DNA from: Sphingosinicella sp. CPCC 101087 | GTDB taxonomy: Bacteria; Pseudomonadota; Alphaproteobacteria; Sphingomonadales; Sphingomonadaceae | DNA length: 64,000 nt | Direction: 5' to 3' | NCBI RefSeq assembly: GCF_004151485.1 | Contig: NZ_SBFF01000002.1 | Coordinates: 1 to 64,000, forward strand | Part shown: positions 9,147 to 18,675 of the stretch, in pieces | Layout: the number at the start of each line of letters is the position of its first letter | How positions within the stretch are numbered: the stretch's first letter is position 1 | Position numbers and translations under genes: made by a program | The notes under the pieces: generated by a model | Seen by the model: only the letters and a program-made list of their open reading frames with translations | Databases searched by the model: none | What the model was told of the DNA's origin: nothing

Positions 9147-10991
9147 CTACGCCTGCTGCGAGGCCACCCAGCGGTCCACTTCCTGCTCCAGGATGGTGAG
9201 CGGCAGCGCGCCCTTCAGAAGGATCTGGTGAAACGCTTTGAGATCGAACCGGTCGCCCAGCGCCTGCTCGGCCTCGCCGCGCAGCCGTAGCCAGACGGTG
9301 TGGCCGACCTTGTAGCTGCACGCCTGGCCCGGCGAGGCGCAATAGCGGTCGATCTCACGCTGCGTGCGCGGAACCGGGAAGCCGGTGGTCCGCACCATAT
9401 AGTCTGTCGCCTGCTCCCGGGTCCACTGTTTGTGGTGCAGACCGGTGTCCACGACCAACCGCGCCGCGCGGAACAGCAGGGACTGGAGCATGCCGGCGCG
9501 GCCCAGCGGGTCGCCTTCATAGACTCCGAGCTCGTCGGCGAGCGATTCCGCATAGAGCGCCCAGCCCTCGGTATAGGCGCCGAACGGGCTCAGCTTGAGC
9601 AGCATCGGCGTGTCCCGGCTTTCCTGAGCCAGGCTGATCTGCAGGTGATGGCCCGGCATCGCCTCGTGATAGGTGAGCGAGGGCAGGCCGTATTTTGGCC
9701 AGTCGTGGGTGCTCTTGAGGTTGATATAATAAAGCGCCGGACGCGACAGGTCGAACGGCGCGGACTGGTAATAGCCGTTGGGGGCGCCGTCCTGGATGAA
9801 TTCTGGAACGCGGACCACGCGGATCTGCGCCCGCGGTAGCGAGGCGAAGGCGCGGGGCAGGAGGGCGTCGACCTGCTCGATCTGGCGGTTGAGGTCGGCG
9901 AGCAGGGCCTCGCGGCCCTCGTCCGTATCGGGATAGAGCTGGCTGGGATCGTTGTTGAGCGTCGTCAGCTGGGCGCTGACGTCGGCGCCGGCCACGCCCT
10001 GCGCCCGCAAGATCTCGGCCAGGCGCGACTGGATGTCGGCGACCTGCGAAAGGCCGAGCTGGTGGACCTCCTCGGGACTCATGTCGGTCGTCGTCGCGGA
10101 GCGCACGGCGGAGGCATAATATTCGGCGCCCTGCGGTAGCCGCCACACGCCGGCCTGGTCGGTCGCGCGCCCGCGCAGCTCCTCGACGAGGGCGATCTGG
10201 CGATCCAGCGCCGGGTAGACCCGCTCCGTCACGATCGCCTGCGCACGTCGGGCATGGTCGCCGCCGACATTCGCCTCGCGCGCCTTGCGCTCGATCGAGG
10301 TGACGAGGATCGACTCGGCCGCCGGGACCTGGCGTAGCGCGCGCAGCTGGTCGAGCGCCGTGTCGAGGCAGAAGGACGGGGCAAAGACTCCGCGACCGGC
10401 ATCCTCGCGCTGCTTCTCCGAATTCTGGTCGAGCGCGGTCTCGAAGGCCTCGAGCCGCGCCAGATAGGCGTCGGCGTCGGCGGCGTTCGCGACCCGGTGA
10501 TGCTGGTCGAGGAAGTCCGGAACGTTCTGGTAGGCGCCGTCCTGCTGGCTGATCACATAAGGCGAATAGCCGATGCTGTTATTGCCGTAGTTGAAGTTGG
10601 AAAGGCCGTTGATGATATTGCTGCCGAGGAAGCCGACCGTATCGTAATGGAGCGCGCTCGCCTCGGAGAGCTGGCTGCGATCGATCGCCTTGAGCTCGCG
10701 ATCATAGCCCCGGAAGGTGGCGAGGTCGCGCGCCTGGGAAGCGCTCGAATAATCGGAGAGCTCGGATCGTAGTCCCGCGCGCTCGCCCGTATCGAGGCCT
10801 AACTGAGTGGCGAATTCCGGAGAGGTCTCCATCACGTTGTAGAACATGCGCTCGAGCAGGTTTGCGAGCCGGGCGTCGGCCGTACCGGCCGTCTGTGCTG
10901 CCGCCTGGGCGAAGGCCCGCGCCGGAAGGCCGCCGGCAAAAGCGAGTGTGGTGGTCGCGCCGAGCGCGCCGATGAAGGTCCGTCTGTCCAT
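9147..10991 (-). CDS. DUF885 family metallopeptidase-like protein, Tat-type signal
   Basis: 614 residues. The ATG at 10991 (GGAGCGGGA upstream) opens a twin-arginine-like signal (MDRRTFIG, then an Ala/Leu core to about residue 30), so the protein is probably exported folded. The body matches DUF885: a long helical region, then the metal-binding block YHEAMPGHHLQ near residue 443, and later GWALYAESLADELG. The HExxxGH arrangement and downstream Glu are those of the gluzincin-like DUF885 fold, so a zinc-dependent peptidase is likely. Substrate is unknown. It is divergent from the DUF72 gene. Confidence 0.9.
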   Translation of the reverse strand: MDRRTFIGALGATTTLAFAGGLPARAFAQAAAQTAGTADARLANLLERMFYNVMETSPEFATQLGLDTGERAGLRSELSDYSSASQARDLATFRGYDRELKAIDRSQLSEASALHYDTVGFLGSNIINGLSNFNYGNNSIGYSPYVISQQDGAYQNVPDFLDQHHRVANAADADAYLARLEAFETALDQNSEKQREDAGRGVFAPSFCLDTALDQLRALRQVPAAESILVTSIERKAREANVGGDHARRAQAIVTERVYPALDRQIALVEELRGRATDQAGVWRLPQGAEYYASAVRSATTTDMSPEEVHQLGLSQVADIQSRLAEILRAQGVAGADVSAQLTTLNNDPSQLYPDTDEGREALLADLNRQIEQVDALLPRAFASLPRAQIRVVRVPEFIQDGAPNGYYQSAPFDLSRPALYYINLKSTHDWPKYGLPSLTYHEAMPGHHLQISLAQESRDTPMLLKLSPFGAYTEGWALYAESLADELGVYEGDPLGRAGMLQSLLFRAARLVVDTGLHHKQWTREQATDYMVRTTGFPVPRTQREIDRYCASPGQACSYKVGHTVWLRLRGEAEQALGDRFDLKAFHQILLKGALPLTILEQEVDRWVASQQA

Positions 10992-11117
10992 GGAAGAATC
11001 CCGCTCCCCGAATTGAGTCGTCGATGCGGATTGCTTCCACCTCCGGCCCGCCGGCGCAAGGGCAGAAGATGGAAACGGCCCTTGCCGCGCAGCGGCGGCG
11101 GCAGATAAGGGACGGCG

Positions 11118-11924
11118 GTGACTGGATCGATTCACGTCGGCGTCGGTGGCTGGGACTTCGATCCCTGGCGGGGGACCTTCTATCCTCCGGGCCTGCCGAA
11201 GACGAAGCAGCTCGAATATTCAGGCGCTCATCTGACCGCGACGGAAATCAACGCCACCTTCTACAAGCTGCAGTCGCCCGAGCTGTTCGAACGCTGGGGC
11301 AAGGCGGTGCCGGACGGCTTCAAATTTGCGATCAAGGCCTCGCGCTTCTGCACCAACCGCAAGGTCCTGGGCGATGCCGGCGAGGCGATCGGCCGGTTCG
11401 TCGCTCAAGGCTTCACCAACCTTGGTGACAAACTGGGCCCGATCCTCTGGCAGCTCGCGCACACCAAGCGCTTCGATCCCGATGAGATCGGCGCCTTTCT
11501 CGCTTTGCTTCCCGCCAGCCAGGACGGAGTTGCGCTTCGGCATGCGCTGGAGGTGCGGCACGAGACCTTCCGCAATCCCGAATTCGTCGCCATCGCCAAG
11601 GCAGCGGGAGTCGCGATCGTCTTCGCCGATCACGAGACCTATCCGCAGATCGCCGATCTCACCTCGGATTTCGTCTATGCCCGGTTGCAGCGCACGCGCG
11701 AGGACGAGCCGGCCGGCTATTCCGGGACCGAACTGGACCGTTGGGCCCGGACCTTGCGCGGCTGGGCGGACGGCGAAGCGCCGCCGGGCCTAGATTATGC
11801 CGGAGATTCGTCCGCACCCAAGCAACCGCGTGAAGTCTTCGCCTTCGTCATCAGCGGTGCCAAGGTCCGCAACCCTCTCGCGGCGCAGGGCCTGATCGAG
11901 CGGGTGGGAGGCGGCGCGCCTTGA
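11118..11924 (+). CDS. DUF72 domain (YecE-like) protein
   Basis: 268 residues from a GTG at 11118. It carries the DUF72 TIM-barrel signatures: GVGGWDFDPWRGTFYPPGLP at the N-terminus, then EINATFYKLQSPE, FKFAIKASRF, LGPILWQL, LEVRHETF and FVYARLQ. The biochemical function is unsettled; the fold resembles sugar-phosphate-type TIM barrels. Its stop overlaps the TTG start of the aldehyde dehydrogenase gene (TTGA), so the two are translationally coupled. Confidence 0.9.
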   Translation: MTGSIHVGVGGWDFDPWRGTFYPPGLPKTKQLEYSGAHLTATEINATFYKLQSPELFERWGKAVPDGFKFAIKASRFCTNRKVLGDAGEAIGRFVAQGFTNLGDKLGPILWQLAHTKRFDPDEIGAFLALLPASQDGVALRHALEVRHETFRNPEFVAIAKAAGVAIVFADHETYPQIADLTSDFVYARLQRTREDEPAGYSGTELDRWARTLRGWADGEAPPGLDYAGDSSAPKQPREVFAFVISGAKVRNPLAAQGLIERVGGGAP

Positions 11925-13441
11925 CCGCTTTCGATTCCGCCGTCGAGGCGAAGACGTTGCTGGAAGGGTTGGGAGTCGATTCGACCGCCGGCACCTGGGA
12001 ATCGCGCTCGCCGATCGACGGCGGACCGATCGGCCGTGTCGACGCCGCCGACGGCGAGGCGGTCGCGGCCGCGATCGGCCGCGCGCACGAGGCTTTCCTC
12101 CAATGGCGGCTGGTGCCGCCTCCCCGCCGCGGCGAGCTCGTACGGTTGTTCGGCGAGACGCTGCGCGAGGAGAAAGCGGCGCTGGGGCGGTTGGTCAGCC
12201 TCGAGGCGGGCAAGATCCTCCAGGAGGGCCTCGGCGAGGTCCAGGAGATGATCGACATTTGCGACTTCGCAGTCGGCCTGTCCCGTCAACTCTATGGTCT
12301 CACCATCGCCACCGAACGGCCCGGCCACCGGATGATGGAGACCTGGCATCCGCTCGGCGTCGTCGGGGTGATCTCGGCCTTCAATTTTCCGGTCGCGGTC
12401 TGGGCATGGAACGCCTGTCTCGCTCTGGTCTGCGGCGACAGCCTCGTCTGGAAGCCGTCGGAGAAGACGCCGCTCACCGCCGCGGCGGTGGGGGCCCTGT
12501 TCCGCCGCGCCGCCGAGCGTTTCGGCGATGCGCCCGCCGGCCTGCTCGAGGTCGTGCACGGTGGACGCGAGACGGGTGGGGCCCTGGTGGACGATCCGCG
12601 CGTGGCACTGGTTTCGGCGACCGGCTCGACGCGGATGGGCCGCGAAGTCGGCCCCCGCGTCGCCGCCCGCTTCGGCCGGACCCTGCTCGAGTTGGGCGGG
12701 AATAATGGCATGGTCGTCACCCCCTCGGCCGATCTCGAGCTCGCCGAGCGCGCCATCGCCTTCGCCGCCGTCGGCACGGCCGGTCAACGCTGCACCTCGC
12801 TGCGGCGCCTGATCGTCCATGACGATATCAAGGACGCGCTGCTCGCCCGGCTGAAGCGGATCTGGTCGGGCATCCCGGTTGGCAATCCGCTCGACCCGGG
12901 CGTGCTGGTCGGACCCCTGATCGACCGCATGGCCTTCGAGGCGATGGAGAAGGTCCTTGCGGAGGCGCGAGCGCAGGGTGGCATCGTCACTGGCGGCGAG
13001 CGCCTTCACGCCGAGAGCTGGCCCGACGCTTATTATGTCCGGCCGGCTCTGGTCGAGATGGCGGGCCAGTCCGACGTGGTGATGCGCGAAACTTTCGCGC
13101 CGATCCTCTACGTCCTCGGCTTTCGCGAGCTGGACGAGGCGATCGCCCTTCACAATGCGGTGCCGCAGGGCCTTGCCTCGGCGATCTTCACCACGGATTT
13201 GCGCGAAGCGGAGCTGTTCCTGTCGGCCGCCGGATCCGATTGCGGGATCGCCAACGTCAATATCGGCCCGTCGGGTGCGGAGATCGGCGGCGCATTCGGC
13301 GGAGAGAAGGAGACGGGCGGTGGCCGCGAAAGCGGATCCGACGCGTGGCGCGCCTATATGCGACGCGCCACGAACACGATCAATTATGGTCGCGACCTGC
13401 CCCTCGCCCAGGGAATCGAATTCTCGCTCCCCGTCGCCTGA
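11921..13441 (+). CDS. aldehyde dehydrogenase, ALDH7 / aminoadipate-semialdehyde dehydrogenase type
   Basis: 506 residues. ALDH motifs are intact: ISAFNFPVAVWAWNA (cofactor region), WKPSEKTPLTA, the glutamate block LLELGGNNG, and the catalytic cysteine in GTAGQRCTSLRRL (about C291). The NN after LELGG and the RCTSLRRL context are typical of ALDH7, which oxidises alpha-aminoadipate semialdehyde (piperideine-6-carboxylate) with NAD in lysine breakdown; betaine or general aldehyde substrates are alternatives. Translation starts at a TTG that overlaps the stop of the DUF72 gene, so expression is tied to it. No other lysine-catabolic gene is nearby. Confidence 0.92.
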   Translation: MTAFDSAVEAKTLLEGLGVDSTAGTWESRSPIDGGPIGRVDAADGEAVAAAIGRAHEAFLQWRLVPPPRRGELVRLFGETLREEKAALGRLVSLEAGKILQEGLGEVQEMIDICDFAVGLSRQLYGLTIATERPGHRMMETWHPLGVVGVISAFNFPVAVWAWNACLALVCGDSLVWKPSEKTPLTAAAVGALFRRAAERFGDAPAGLLEVVHGGRETGGALVDDPRVALVSATGSTRMGREVGPRVAARFGRTLLELGGNNGMVVTPSADLELAERAIAFAAVGTAGQRCTSLRRLIVHDDIKDALLARLKRIWSGIPVGNPLDPGVLVGPLIDRMAFEAMEKVLAEARAQGGIVTGGERLHAESWPDAYYVRPALVEMAGQSDVVMRETFAPILYVLGFRELDEAIALHNAVPQGLASAIFTTDLREAELFLSAAGSDCGIANVNIGPSGAEIGGAFGGEKETGGGRESGSDAWRAYMRRATNTINYGRDLPLAQGIEFSLPVA

Positions 13442-13630
13442 AGGGTCGTCCGGCCTGCTCTGACCGCTGCTCCGACCGGGTACCCGGGCATAACCACCTG
13501 TTTTGAACGCCTTTTCAGGCCGGTCCTGAAGTCGGCTTCGCAGCAGGCGATCCGATCTACTGTTGATCGAGGTTCTGAGCGATTTGTTAACCGCGCACCT
13601 GCTATTTCCCCGGCCCTCGGGGAGAACGAG

Positions 13631-15169
13631 GTGGGTTACTCGCGCAAGATTGGTCCGCCAATCGTGTCTGCAGCTGTCGCGACGCTCGTCCTGACGAACT
13701 TTGCGACCGTCACTGTCGTGCGCGACGGCGCCCGCCAGGGGCTCGAGCTGTTCGACACGATCTGGCCAATCGCGCTGACGTCCGCGGTCGCGGTCATTCT
13801 CGTCATGTCGCTCCTTCACCGTTCGCTCGTGGAGCTGGTCCAGGAACTGGAGCATCGCGAGGCCGCCGCCCAGCATCTGGCCCTTCACGATCAGCTGACG
13901 AGCCTCGCCAACCGCGCGTTGCTGGAGGATCGTCTCGGCCAGGCGCTGACCCGATATCGCCGAACGGGCGAGCAGGTCGCTCTGCTGATGCTGGACCTCG
14001 ACCGGTTCAAGCAGGTCAACGATACGCTTGGGCACAATGCCGGGGACCGGCTTGTCCAGGAAGTCGGCGAACGCCTCCGTTCTCTGGTTCGCGAGACCGA
14101 CACCGTCGCCCGGATCGGCGGCGACGAGTTTGCGATCGTGCAGATCAGCCCCAAGGGTGAGGCCGACATTCGTCGCCTGTGCGAGAGGATCATCGAGGTC
14201 ATCCGCAAGCCCTTCGTGATCGGCGATCGCGAGGCGCGAGTCGGGGTCAGCATCGGCGCGGTCTTCGCCAGCCGTGAGGTATTCGAAGCCTCCGAGCTGC
14301 TGCGCAAGGCCGACATCACCATGTACCGCGCGAAGGCGGCCGGCCGCGACTGCTTCCGCATTTTCACCGAGGCGATGGACGCCGACGTCCAGCGAAGAGA
14401 CCAGATCGAGAGCAGCCTGCGCACAGAGCTTCGCGACGGCTCTGGGCTGCACCTCCATTTCCAGCCGATCGTCGACAGCGGCGGTGCGCCGGTCGGACTG
14501 GAAGGACTGCTGCGCTGGAATCATGCGATTCTGGGGGCGCTGCCGCCCGCCGAAGTCATTCCGATCGCCGAGGAATGCGGCATCATCGACGAGATCGGCC
14601 TGATCGCCTTTCGCGAGGCCTGCCGCGTCGCGCGGCGCTGGCCCGACCTGGTTGTCGCGGTCAACCTTTCGCCGGTGCAGTTTCGGGGGGCGGCGCTGCC
14701 CGCGACGCTGCGGCGCATCGCCGGCGAGGAGGAGGTCGATCCCACCCAGCTCGAGCTCGAAATCACCGAAGGCCTGTTCATCGAGCACGGGACGCTCTGC
14801 GCCCAGGCGATGCAGGAGATGCGCCGAGCGGGCTTCCGGATCGTCCTCGACGATTTCGGCACCGGCTATTCCTCGCTGAGCTGTCTGCGCACCTTTCCGG
14901 TCGACAAGATCAAGCTCGACCACAGCTTCATCGACCTGGCCGAGCGGGATCAGAGCGTCGCCATCATTCGCGCCGCCGCGACACTGGGACATGCCATGGG
15001 CCTCGAGGTCGTGGCCGAAGGGATTTCCTGCGCCGAGGAGGAGCAGATCGCGCTCGAGGCTGGCTGCGATGCCCTTCAGGGCTATCATTACGCCGCCGCC
15101 ATGCCGGCCGACGAGATTGCCGCCTGGCTCGAGGCCCGGCGCTCGTCCGCCATCTCCGACGCGGCCTGA
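13631..15169 (+). CDS. membrane-anchored GGDEF-EAL cyclic-di-GMP protein
   Basis: 512 residues from GTG. Two membrane segments (about 10-30 and 44-62) flank a short periplasmic piece, then a brief helical linker. The GGDEF domain (about 80-235) has an intact GGDEF motif near residue 163, with no obvious RxxD inhibitory site. The EAL domain (about 250-500) has EGL in place of EAL (near 291) but keeps the flanking E, L and R (EGLLRW), plus LEITE, DDFGTGYSSL and VVAEGI. Both cyclase and phosphodiesterase activity are therefore possible. There is no sensory domain beyond the short periplasmic loop. It appears monocistronic. Confidence 0.94.
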   Translation: MGYSRKIGPPIVSAAVATLVLTNFATVTVVRDGARQGLELFDTIWPIALTSAVAVILVMSLLHRSLVELVQELEHREAAAQHLALHDQLTSLANRALLEDRLGQALTRYRRTGEQVALLMLDLDRFKQVNDTLGHNAGDRLVQEVGERLRSLVRETDTVARIGGDEFAIVQISPKGEADIRRLCERIIEVIRKPFVIGDREARVGVSIGAVFASREVFEASELLRKADITMYRAKAAGRDCFRIFTEAMDADVQRRDQIESSLRTELRDGSGLHLHFQPIVDSGGAPVGLEGLLRWNHAILGALPPAEVIPIAEECGIIDEIGLIAFREACRVARRWPDLVVAVNLSPVQFRGAALPATLRRIAGEEEVDPTQLELEITEGLFIEHGTLCAQAMQEMRRAGFRIVLDDFGTGYSSLSCLRTFPVDKIKLDHSFIDLAERDQSVAIIRAAATLGHAMGLEVVAEGISCAEEEQIALEAGCDALQGYHYAAAMPADEIAAWLEARRSSAISDAA

Positions 15170-15185
15170 TCGCCATAGGGCGATC
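15168..15185. terminator. stem-loop overlapping the GGDEF-EAL stop codon
   Basis: GATCGCC at 15168-15174 and GGCGATC at 15179-15185 form a perfect 7-base stem with a 4-base loop, starting on the second base of the TGA stop. No T run follows, so termination is only a possibility. Confidence 0.35.
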
Positions 15186-15429
15186 TCCTCCCCTGGAGTC
15201 GAGCGGAAGGCGGGCCGCAACCGGATCTCAGGCGGCGGACGCGGCTATCTTGAACCTCCATCCGACTCGGATTCGCTTCCGGCCGGGTCCACCGCCAGCA
15301 AGCGGAATTTCGGGCCATGCTCGCGGCAATCCCATGCAGGCATTATCGCGCAATTTTATGCGCAACCCGTGCCGGCCCATGGACAACCGGGCCGTGCGTC
15401 CACCGGCCTTCAACGAAATTACGCCGCGT

Positions 15430-15681
15430 TCATTCCTGCATCAGAGCGTCGTTCCCAGTCGCCTGCCGCGTCACTTCGTGGCCGGACATGGCCAGCTTCT
15501 CGGCCAGATAGCGGGCGAGTTCGTGCCGTGCGTGCTCGCGCTTGACCTGGTCCCGTGCCTCTCCGGTGCGGGTCCAAAGGTCTCGGAGCAGCCCGGGCCG
15601 GCGCTGTCCTACGACAGTGAGCCAGATGGCGATCGATTTGGAAAGCTCGTCGACGGAGACGGTGATACGCGAATCGGACAT
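15430..15681 (-). CDS. hypothetical small protein downstream of ilvD
   Basis: 83 residues from ATG at 15681; a GTG at 15717 in the same frame is an alternative start. The sequence is charged and mostly helical (VSVDELSKSIAIWL, REHARHELARYLAEKLAMSGHE) with normal composition for a soluble protein, and I do not recognise the family. It lies 92 bases downstream of ilvD on the same strand and could be the last gene of that transcript. There is no good Shine-Dalgarno site before either start, which lowers confidence. Confidence 0.45.
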   Translation of the reverse strand: MSDSRITVSVDELSKSIAIWLTVVGQRRPGLLRDLWTRTGEARDQVKREHARHELARYLAEKLAMSGHEVTRQATGNDALMQE

Positions 15682-15773
15682 GCGGAACATATAACGAACA
15701 ACATCGGGCCGAGCCACCGCCGTGACCAGCAGGGCTCGGCCTGCTGCCGCCGCAAGAAGGCGCGCGGTTGCGC

Positions 15774-17627
15774 CTAGTCCTTCTCTACCTGGCTTACGTC
15801 CCGTACCGCGCCGCGCGCCGCGTTGGTGGTGAGCGCGGCATAGGCGCGGAGCGCCGGAGAGACGTTGCGCTTGCGGCCGAAGGGCTTCCAGGCCTTGCTG
15901 CCTCGCGCGACCATCTCGTCACGGCGCGCCGCGAGTTCGGCTTCGTCCACGTCGAGCCTGATGATGCGATTCGGGATGTCGATCAGGATGGGGTCACCCG
16001 TCTTCGCCAAAGCGATGAGTCCGCCTTCGGCAGCCTCCGGCGAGACATGGCCGATGGAGAGGCCCGACGTGCCGCCGGAGAAGCGCCCGTCCGTGACGAG
16101 GGCGCAGGCTTTTCCCAGGCCCTTCGATTTCAGGTAGCTGGTCGGATAGAGCATTTCCTGCATGCCCGGCCCGCCCTTCGGCCCCTCATAGCGGATGACC
16201 ACCACGTCGCCTGCCTTCACCTCGTTGCCGAGAATGCCGGCGACAGCGGCGTCCTGGCTCTCGTAGACGCGTGCGGTTCCGCGAAAGGTCAGGATGCTCT
16301 CGTCCACGCCCGCGGTCTTCACGATGCAGCCCTCGGGAGCGATGTTGCCGTACAGCACCGCGAGGCCGCCATCCTTGGAGAAGGGATGCGCCGCCGCGCG
16401 GATGACGCCGGCCTCCCGGTCGAGATCTAGCTCCTTCCAGCGGTTGTTCTGGCTGAATGCGACGGTGGTGCGGACACCTCCCGGCGCGGCCTTGTAGAAT
16501 TGGCGGACGCTCTCGCTTTCGGTGCGGACGATGTCCCAGCGCTCGAGCGCGTCACCCAGCGTCTTCGAATGAACGGTCGGCAGGTTGGCATCGACCAGAC
16601 CCGCGCGCTCCAACTCGCCGAGAATGGCCATGATGCCGCCGGCGCGGTGGACGTCCTCCATGTGGACGTCCTGCTTGGCCGGCGCGACCTTGCACAGGCA
16701 GGGCACCCGACGCGAGAGCCGGTCGATGTCCGCCATGGTGAAGCCGATATCGCCTTCATGGGCCGCGGCGAGCAGGTGCAGCACCGTGTTCGTGGAACCG
16801 CCCATGGCGATGTCGAGGCTCATCGCATTTTCGAATGCCGCGAAGCTCGCGATGCTGCGCGGCAGAGCGGAGGCATCCTCCTGCTCGTACCAGCGCCGGG
16901 CAAGATCGACGATCGTGTGCCCCGCCTCGCGGAACAGCTTCTCGCGGTCGGCATGGGTGGCGAGGACGGAGCCGTTGCCGGGCAGCGAAAGGCCGAGCGC
17001 CTCGGTCAGGCAGTTCATGCTGTTCGCGGTGAACATACCGGAGCAGGAGCCGCAGGTCGGGCAGGCCGCCCGCTCGATCACCCCCACCTCTTCGTCGGTG
17101 TAGCTGTCGTCGGCGGCGGCGACCATGGCATCCACGAGGTCGAGGGCGACGGTCTGGCCCTGAATGTCTGCCTTGCCTGCTTCCATCGGCCCGCCCGAGA
17201 CGAAGACGGTCGGGATGTTGAGGCGCATCGACGCCATCAGCATGCCCGGCGTGATCTTGTCGCAGTTGGAGATGCACAAGAGCGCATCGGCGCAATGCGC
17301 GTTGGCCATATATTCGACGCTGTCCGCGATCAGGTCGCGGCTGGGCAGCGAATAGAGCATGCCGTCATGGCCCATGGCGATGCCGTCATCGACGGCGATG
17401 GTGTTGAATTCCTTGGCAACTCCGCCCGCGGCCTCGATCTCACGCGCGACGAGCTGGCCGAGGTCCTTGAGGTGGACGTGGCCAGGCACGAACTGCGTGA
17501 AGCTGTTGGCGATGGCGATGATCGGCTTGCCGAAATCCTCGTCCGTCATGCCTGTGGCGCGCCACAGGCCGCGCGCGCCGGCCATGTTGCGGCCGTGGGT
17601 GCTGGTGCGTGAACGATAGTGAGGCAC
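15774..17627 (-). CDS. ilvD: dihydroxy-acid dehydratase
   Basis: 617 residues. IlvD dehydrates 2,3-dihydroxy-isovalerate and 2,3-dihydroxy-3-methylvalerate to the 2-oxo acids in valine and isoleucine synthesis. Cluster cysteines are in place: [11 protein letters not shown] (about 118 and 122) and [17 protein letters not shown] (about 189-195), the [2Fe-2S] IlvD type. The N-terminus [20 protein letters not shown] matches the family when translation starts at the GTG at 17627, which has AAGGA six bases upstream; the TTG at 17642 would add residues not normal for the family. No other ilv gene is in the window. A LysR regulator is divergent and is the likely regulator. Confidence 0.96.
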   Translation of the reverse strand: MPHYRSRTSTHGRNMAGARGLWRATGMTDEDFGKPIIAIANSFTQFVPGHVHLKDLGQLVAREIEAAGGVAKEFNTIAVDDGIAMGHDGMLYSLPSRDLIADSVEYMANAHCADALLCISNCDKITPGMLMASMRLNIPTVFVSGGPMEAGKADIQGQTVALDLVDAMVAAADDSYTDEEVGVIERAACPTCGSCSGMFTANSMNCLTEALGLSLPGNGSVLATHADREKLFREAGHTIVDLARRWYEQEDASALPRSIASFAAFENAMSLDIAMGGSTNTVLHLLAAAHEGDIGFTMADIDRLSRRVPCLCKVAPAKQDVHMEDVHRAGGIMAILGELERAGLVDANLPTVHSKTLGDALERWDIVRTESESVRQFYKAAPGGVRTTVAFSQNNRWKELDLDREAGVIRAAAHPFSKDGGLAVLYGNIAPEGCIVKTAGVDESILTFRGTARVYESQDAAVAGILGNEVKAGDVVVIRYEGPKGGPGMQEMLYPTSYLKSKGLGKACALVTDGRFSGGTSGLSIGHVSPEAAEGGLIALAKTGDPILIDIPNRIIRLDVDEAELAARRDEMVARGSKAWKPFGRKRNVSPALRAYAALTTNAARGAVRDVSQVEKD

Positions 17628-17689
17628 GGCCTGTCCTTGCAAAATGGCGACTGCTCCACGAGCCTTACCGATTTGGGATTGAGTTGAGA

Positions 17690-17697
17690 AATATATT
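17690..17697. promoter_or_regulatory. AT-rich dyad in the ilvD-LysR divergent control region
   Basis: The 103 bases between the divergent starts contain a short AT-rich island (17681-17710) that stands out against GC-rich surroundings. At its centre is the self-complementary octamer AATATATT. A LysR operator or a -10 region is the natural reading; no full T-N11-A box is certain. Confidence 0.35.
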
Positions 17698-17730
17698 ATA
17701 GATGGAGTAGAAGGTCGCAGGGCATATCAG

Positions 17731-18630
17731 ATGGACTTGCGCCAGCTTCGCCATTTCCTCGCGGTCGCGGAGACGCTCCATTTCGGGCGGGCCGCGGACC
17801 TTCTGGGCATGACCCAACCGCCGCTCAGTCAGTCGATCATGGCACTGGAACGCGAGCTCGGCGCGGCGCTGTTCACGCGGTCCAGGCGCAGCGTCGCGCT
17901 GACGGCCTTCGGTCGGCAGTGGCTGGAACATGTCCGCCCGGCGGTGGAGAAGGTTGCGGAGCTGCCGGACATCGCGCGTCGCCTGCGGGACGGAAGGGCG
18001 GGACGGCTTGCCCTCTCGTTCGTCAGCACGGCGGACTACAGCGTGCTGCCGCGGCTGGTCCAAAGCTATTCGGCGGCTTTCCCCGACGTCGAGGTCACCC
18101 TTGTCGAAGCGACCAGCGACGTGCAGATCGAAGCGCTGCTCGGCGGCCGCTTCGATGCTGGCATCCTGATCTCCACCCGGCCTGCCTTGCCGGCGCCGCT
18201 CGACTATCGGCCGCTGCTGCGCGAACCGCTCGTCGCCGCCGTCCCGGAAGCCTGGATCGGGGAAGGCCGCCTGTCCATGGCCGGCGAGAGCCTTCAAGGC
18301 GACGACTGGATGGATCAACCGCTCATCATCTTCCCTTCACGCGTGTCGCCGGCCTTCCACGATCTCGTGCTGGGATTCTACCGTTCCAGGGGACGCCAGC
18401 CGGTCATCCGGCAGGAGGCCATCCAGATGCAGACCATCATCAGCCTGGTCTCCGCCGGCATGGGCCTGGCGCTGGTTCCGGCCTCGCTCCGGCATCTCGC
18501 CCGAACGGGAGTGCGCTATGTCGGTCTCGCCTCGGAGCCGCCCTGCCTCGAGACGGGACTCGCCTGGCGGAAGGCGGATGACAGCGCGACTTTGTCCTCG
18601 TTGATCGCCATAGCCGAGGCGCAACGGTAG
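17731..18630 (+). CDS. LysR family transcriptional regulator
   Basis: 299 residues. The N-terminal winged helix (MDLRQLRHFLAVAETLHFGRA, then TQPPLSQSIMALERELGAALF) is classical LysR. The periplasmic-binding-like effector domain covers about 90-295 (GRLALSFVSTADYSVLPRLV, FDAGILI, MQTIISLVSAGMGLALVPASL). The effector domain resembles the BenM/CatM/IlvR side of the family. Divergence from ilvD suggests control of branched-chain amino acid synthesis, possibly with a pathway intermediate as co-inducer; that is inference. The stop is 45 bases from the converging flippase gene. Confidence 0.92.
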   Translation: MDLRQLRHFLAVAETLHFGRAADLLGMTQPPLSQSIMALERELGAALFTRSRRSVALTAFGRQWLEHVRPAVEKVAELPDIARRLRDGRAGRLALSFVSTADYSVLPRLVQSYSAAFPDVEVTLVEATSDVQIEALLGGRFDAGILISTRPALPAPLDYRPLLREPLVAAVPEAWIGEGRLSMAGESLQGDDWMDQPLIIFPSRVSPAFHDLVLGFYRSRGRQPVIRQEAIQMQTIISLVSAGMGLALVPASLRHLARTGVRYVGLASEPPCLETGLAWRKADDSATLSSLIAIAEAQR

Positions 18631-18675
18631 ACGCCTCCGGCCGATCGCGGTCATCTCTACATTTGGATCTGGGTC

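Noticed and set aside
13476-13487. Perfect 12-base palindrome CCGGGTACCCGG
   Set aside because: It is short and fully self-complementary with no loop and no nearby promoter; expected by chance in such GC-rich sequence.
11795-15220. Leftward open frame of over 1100 codons
   Set aside because: It is antisense to the aldehyde dehydrogenase and GGDEF-EAL genes, both with intact motifs; the long frame reflects GC-rich codon bias.
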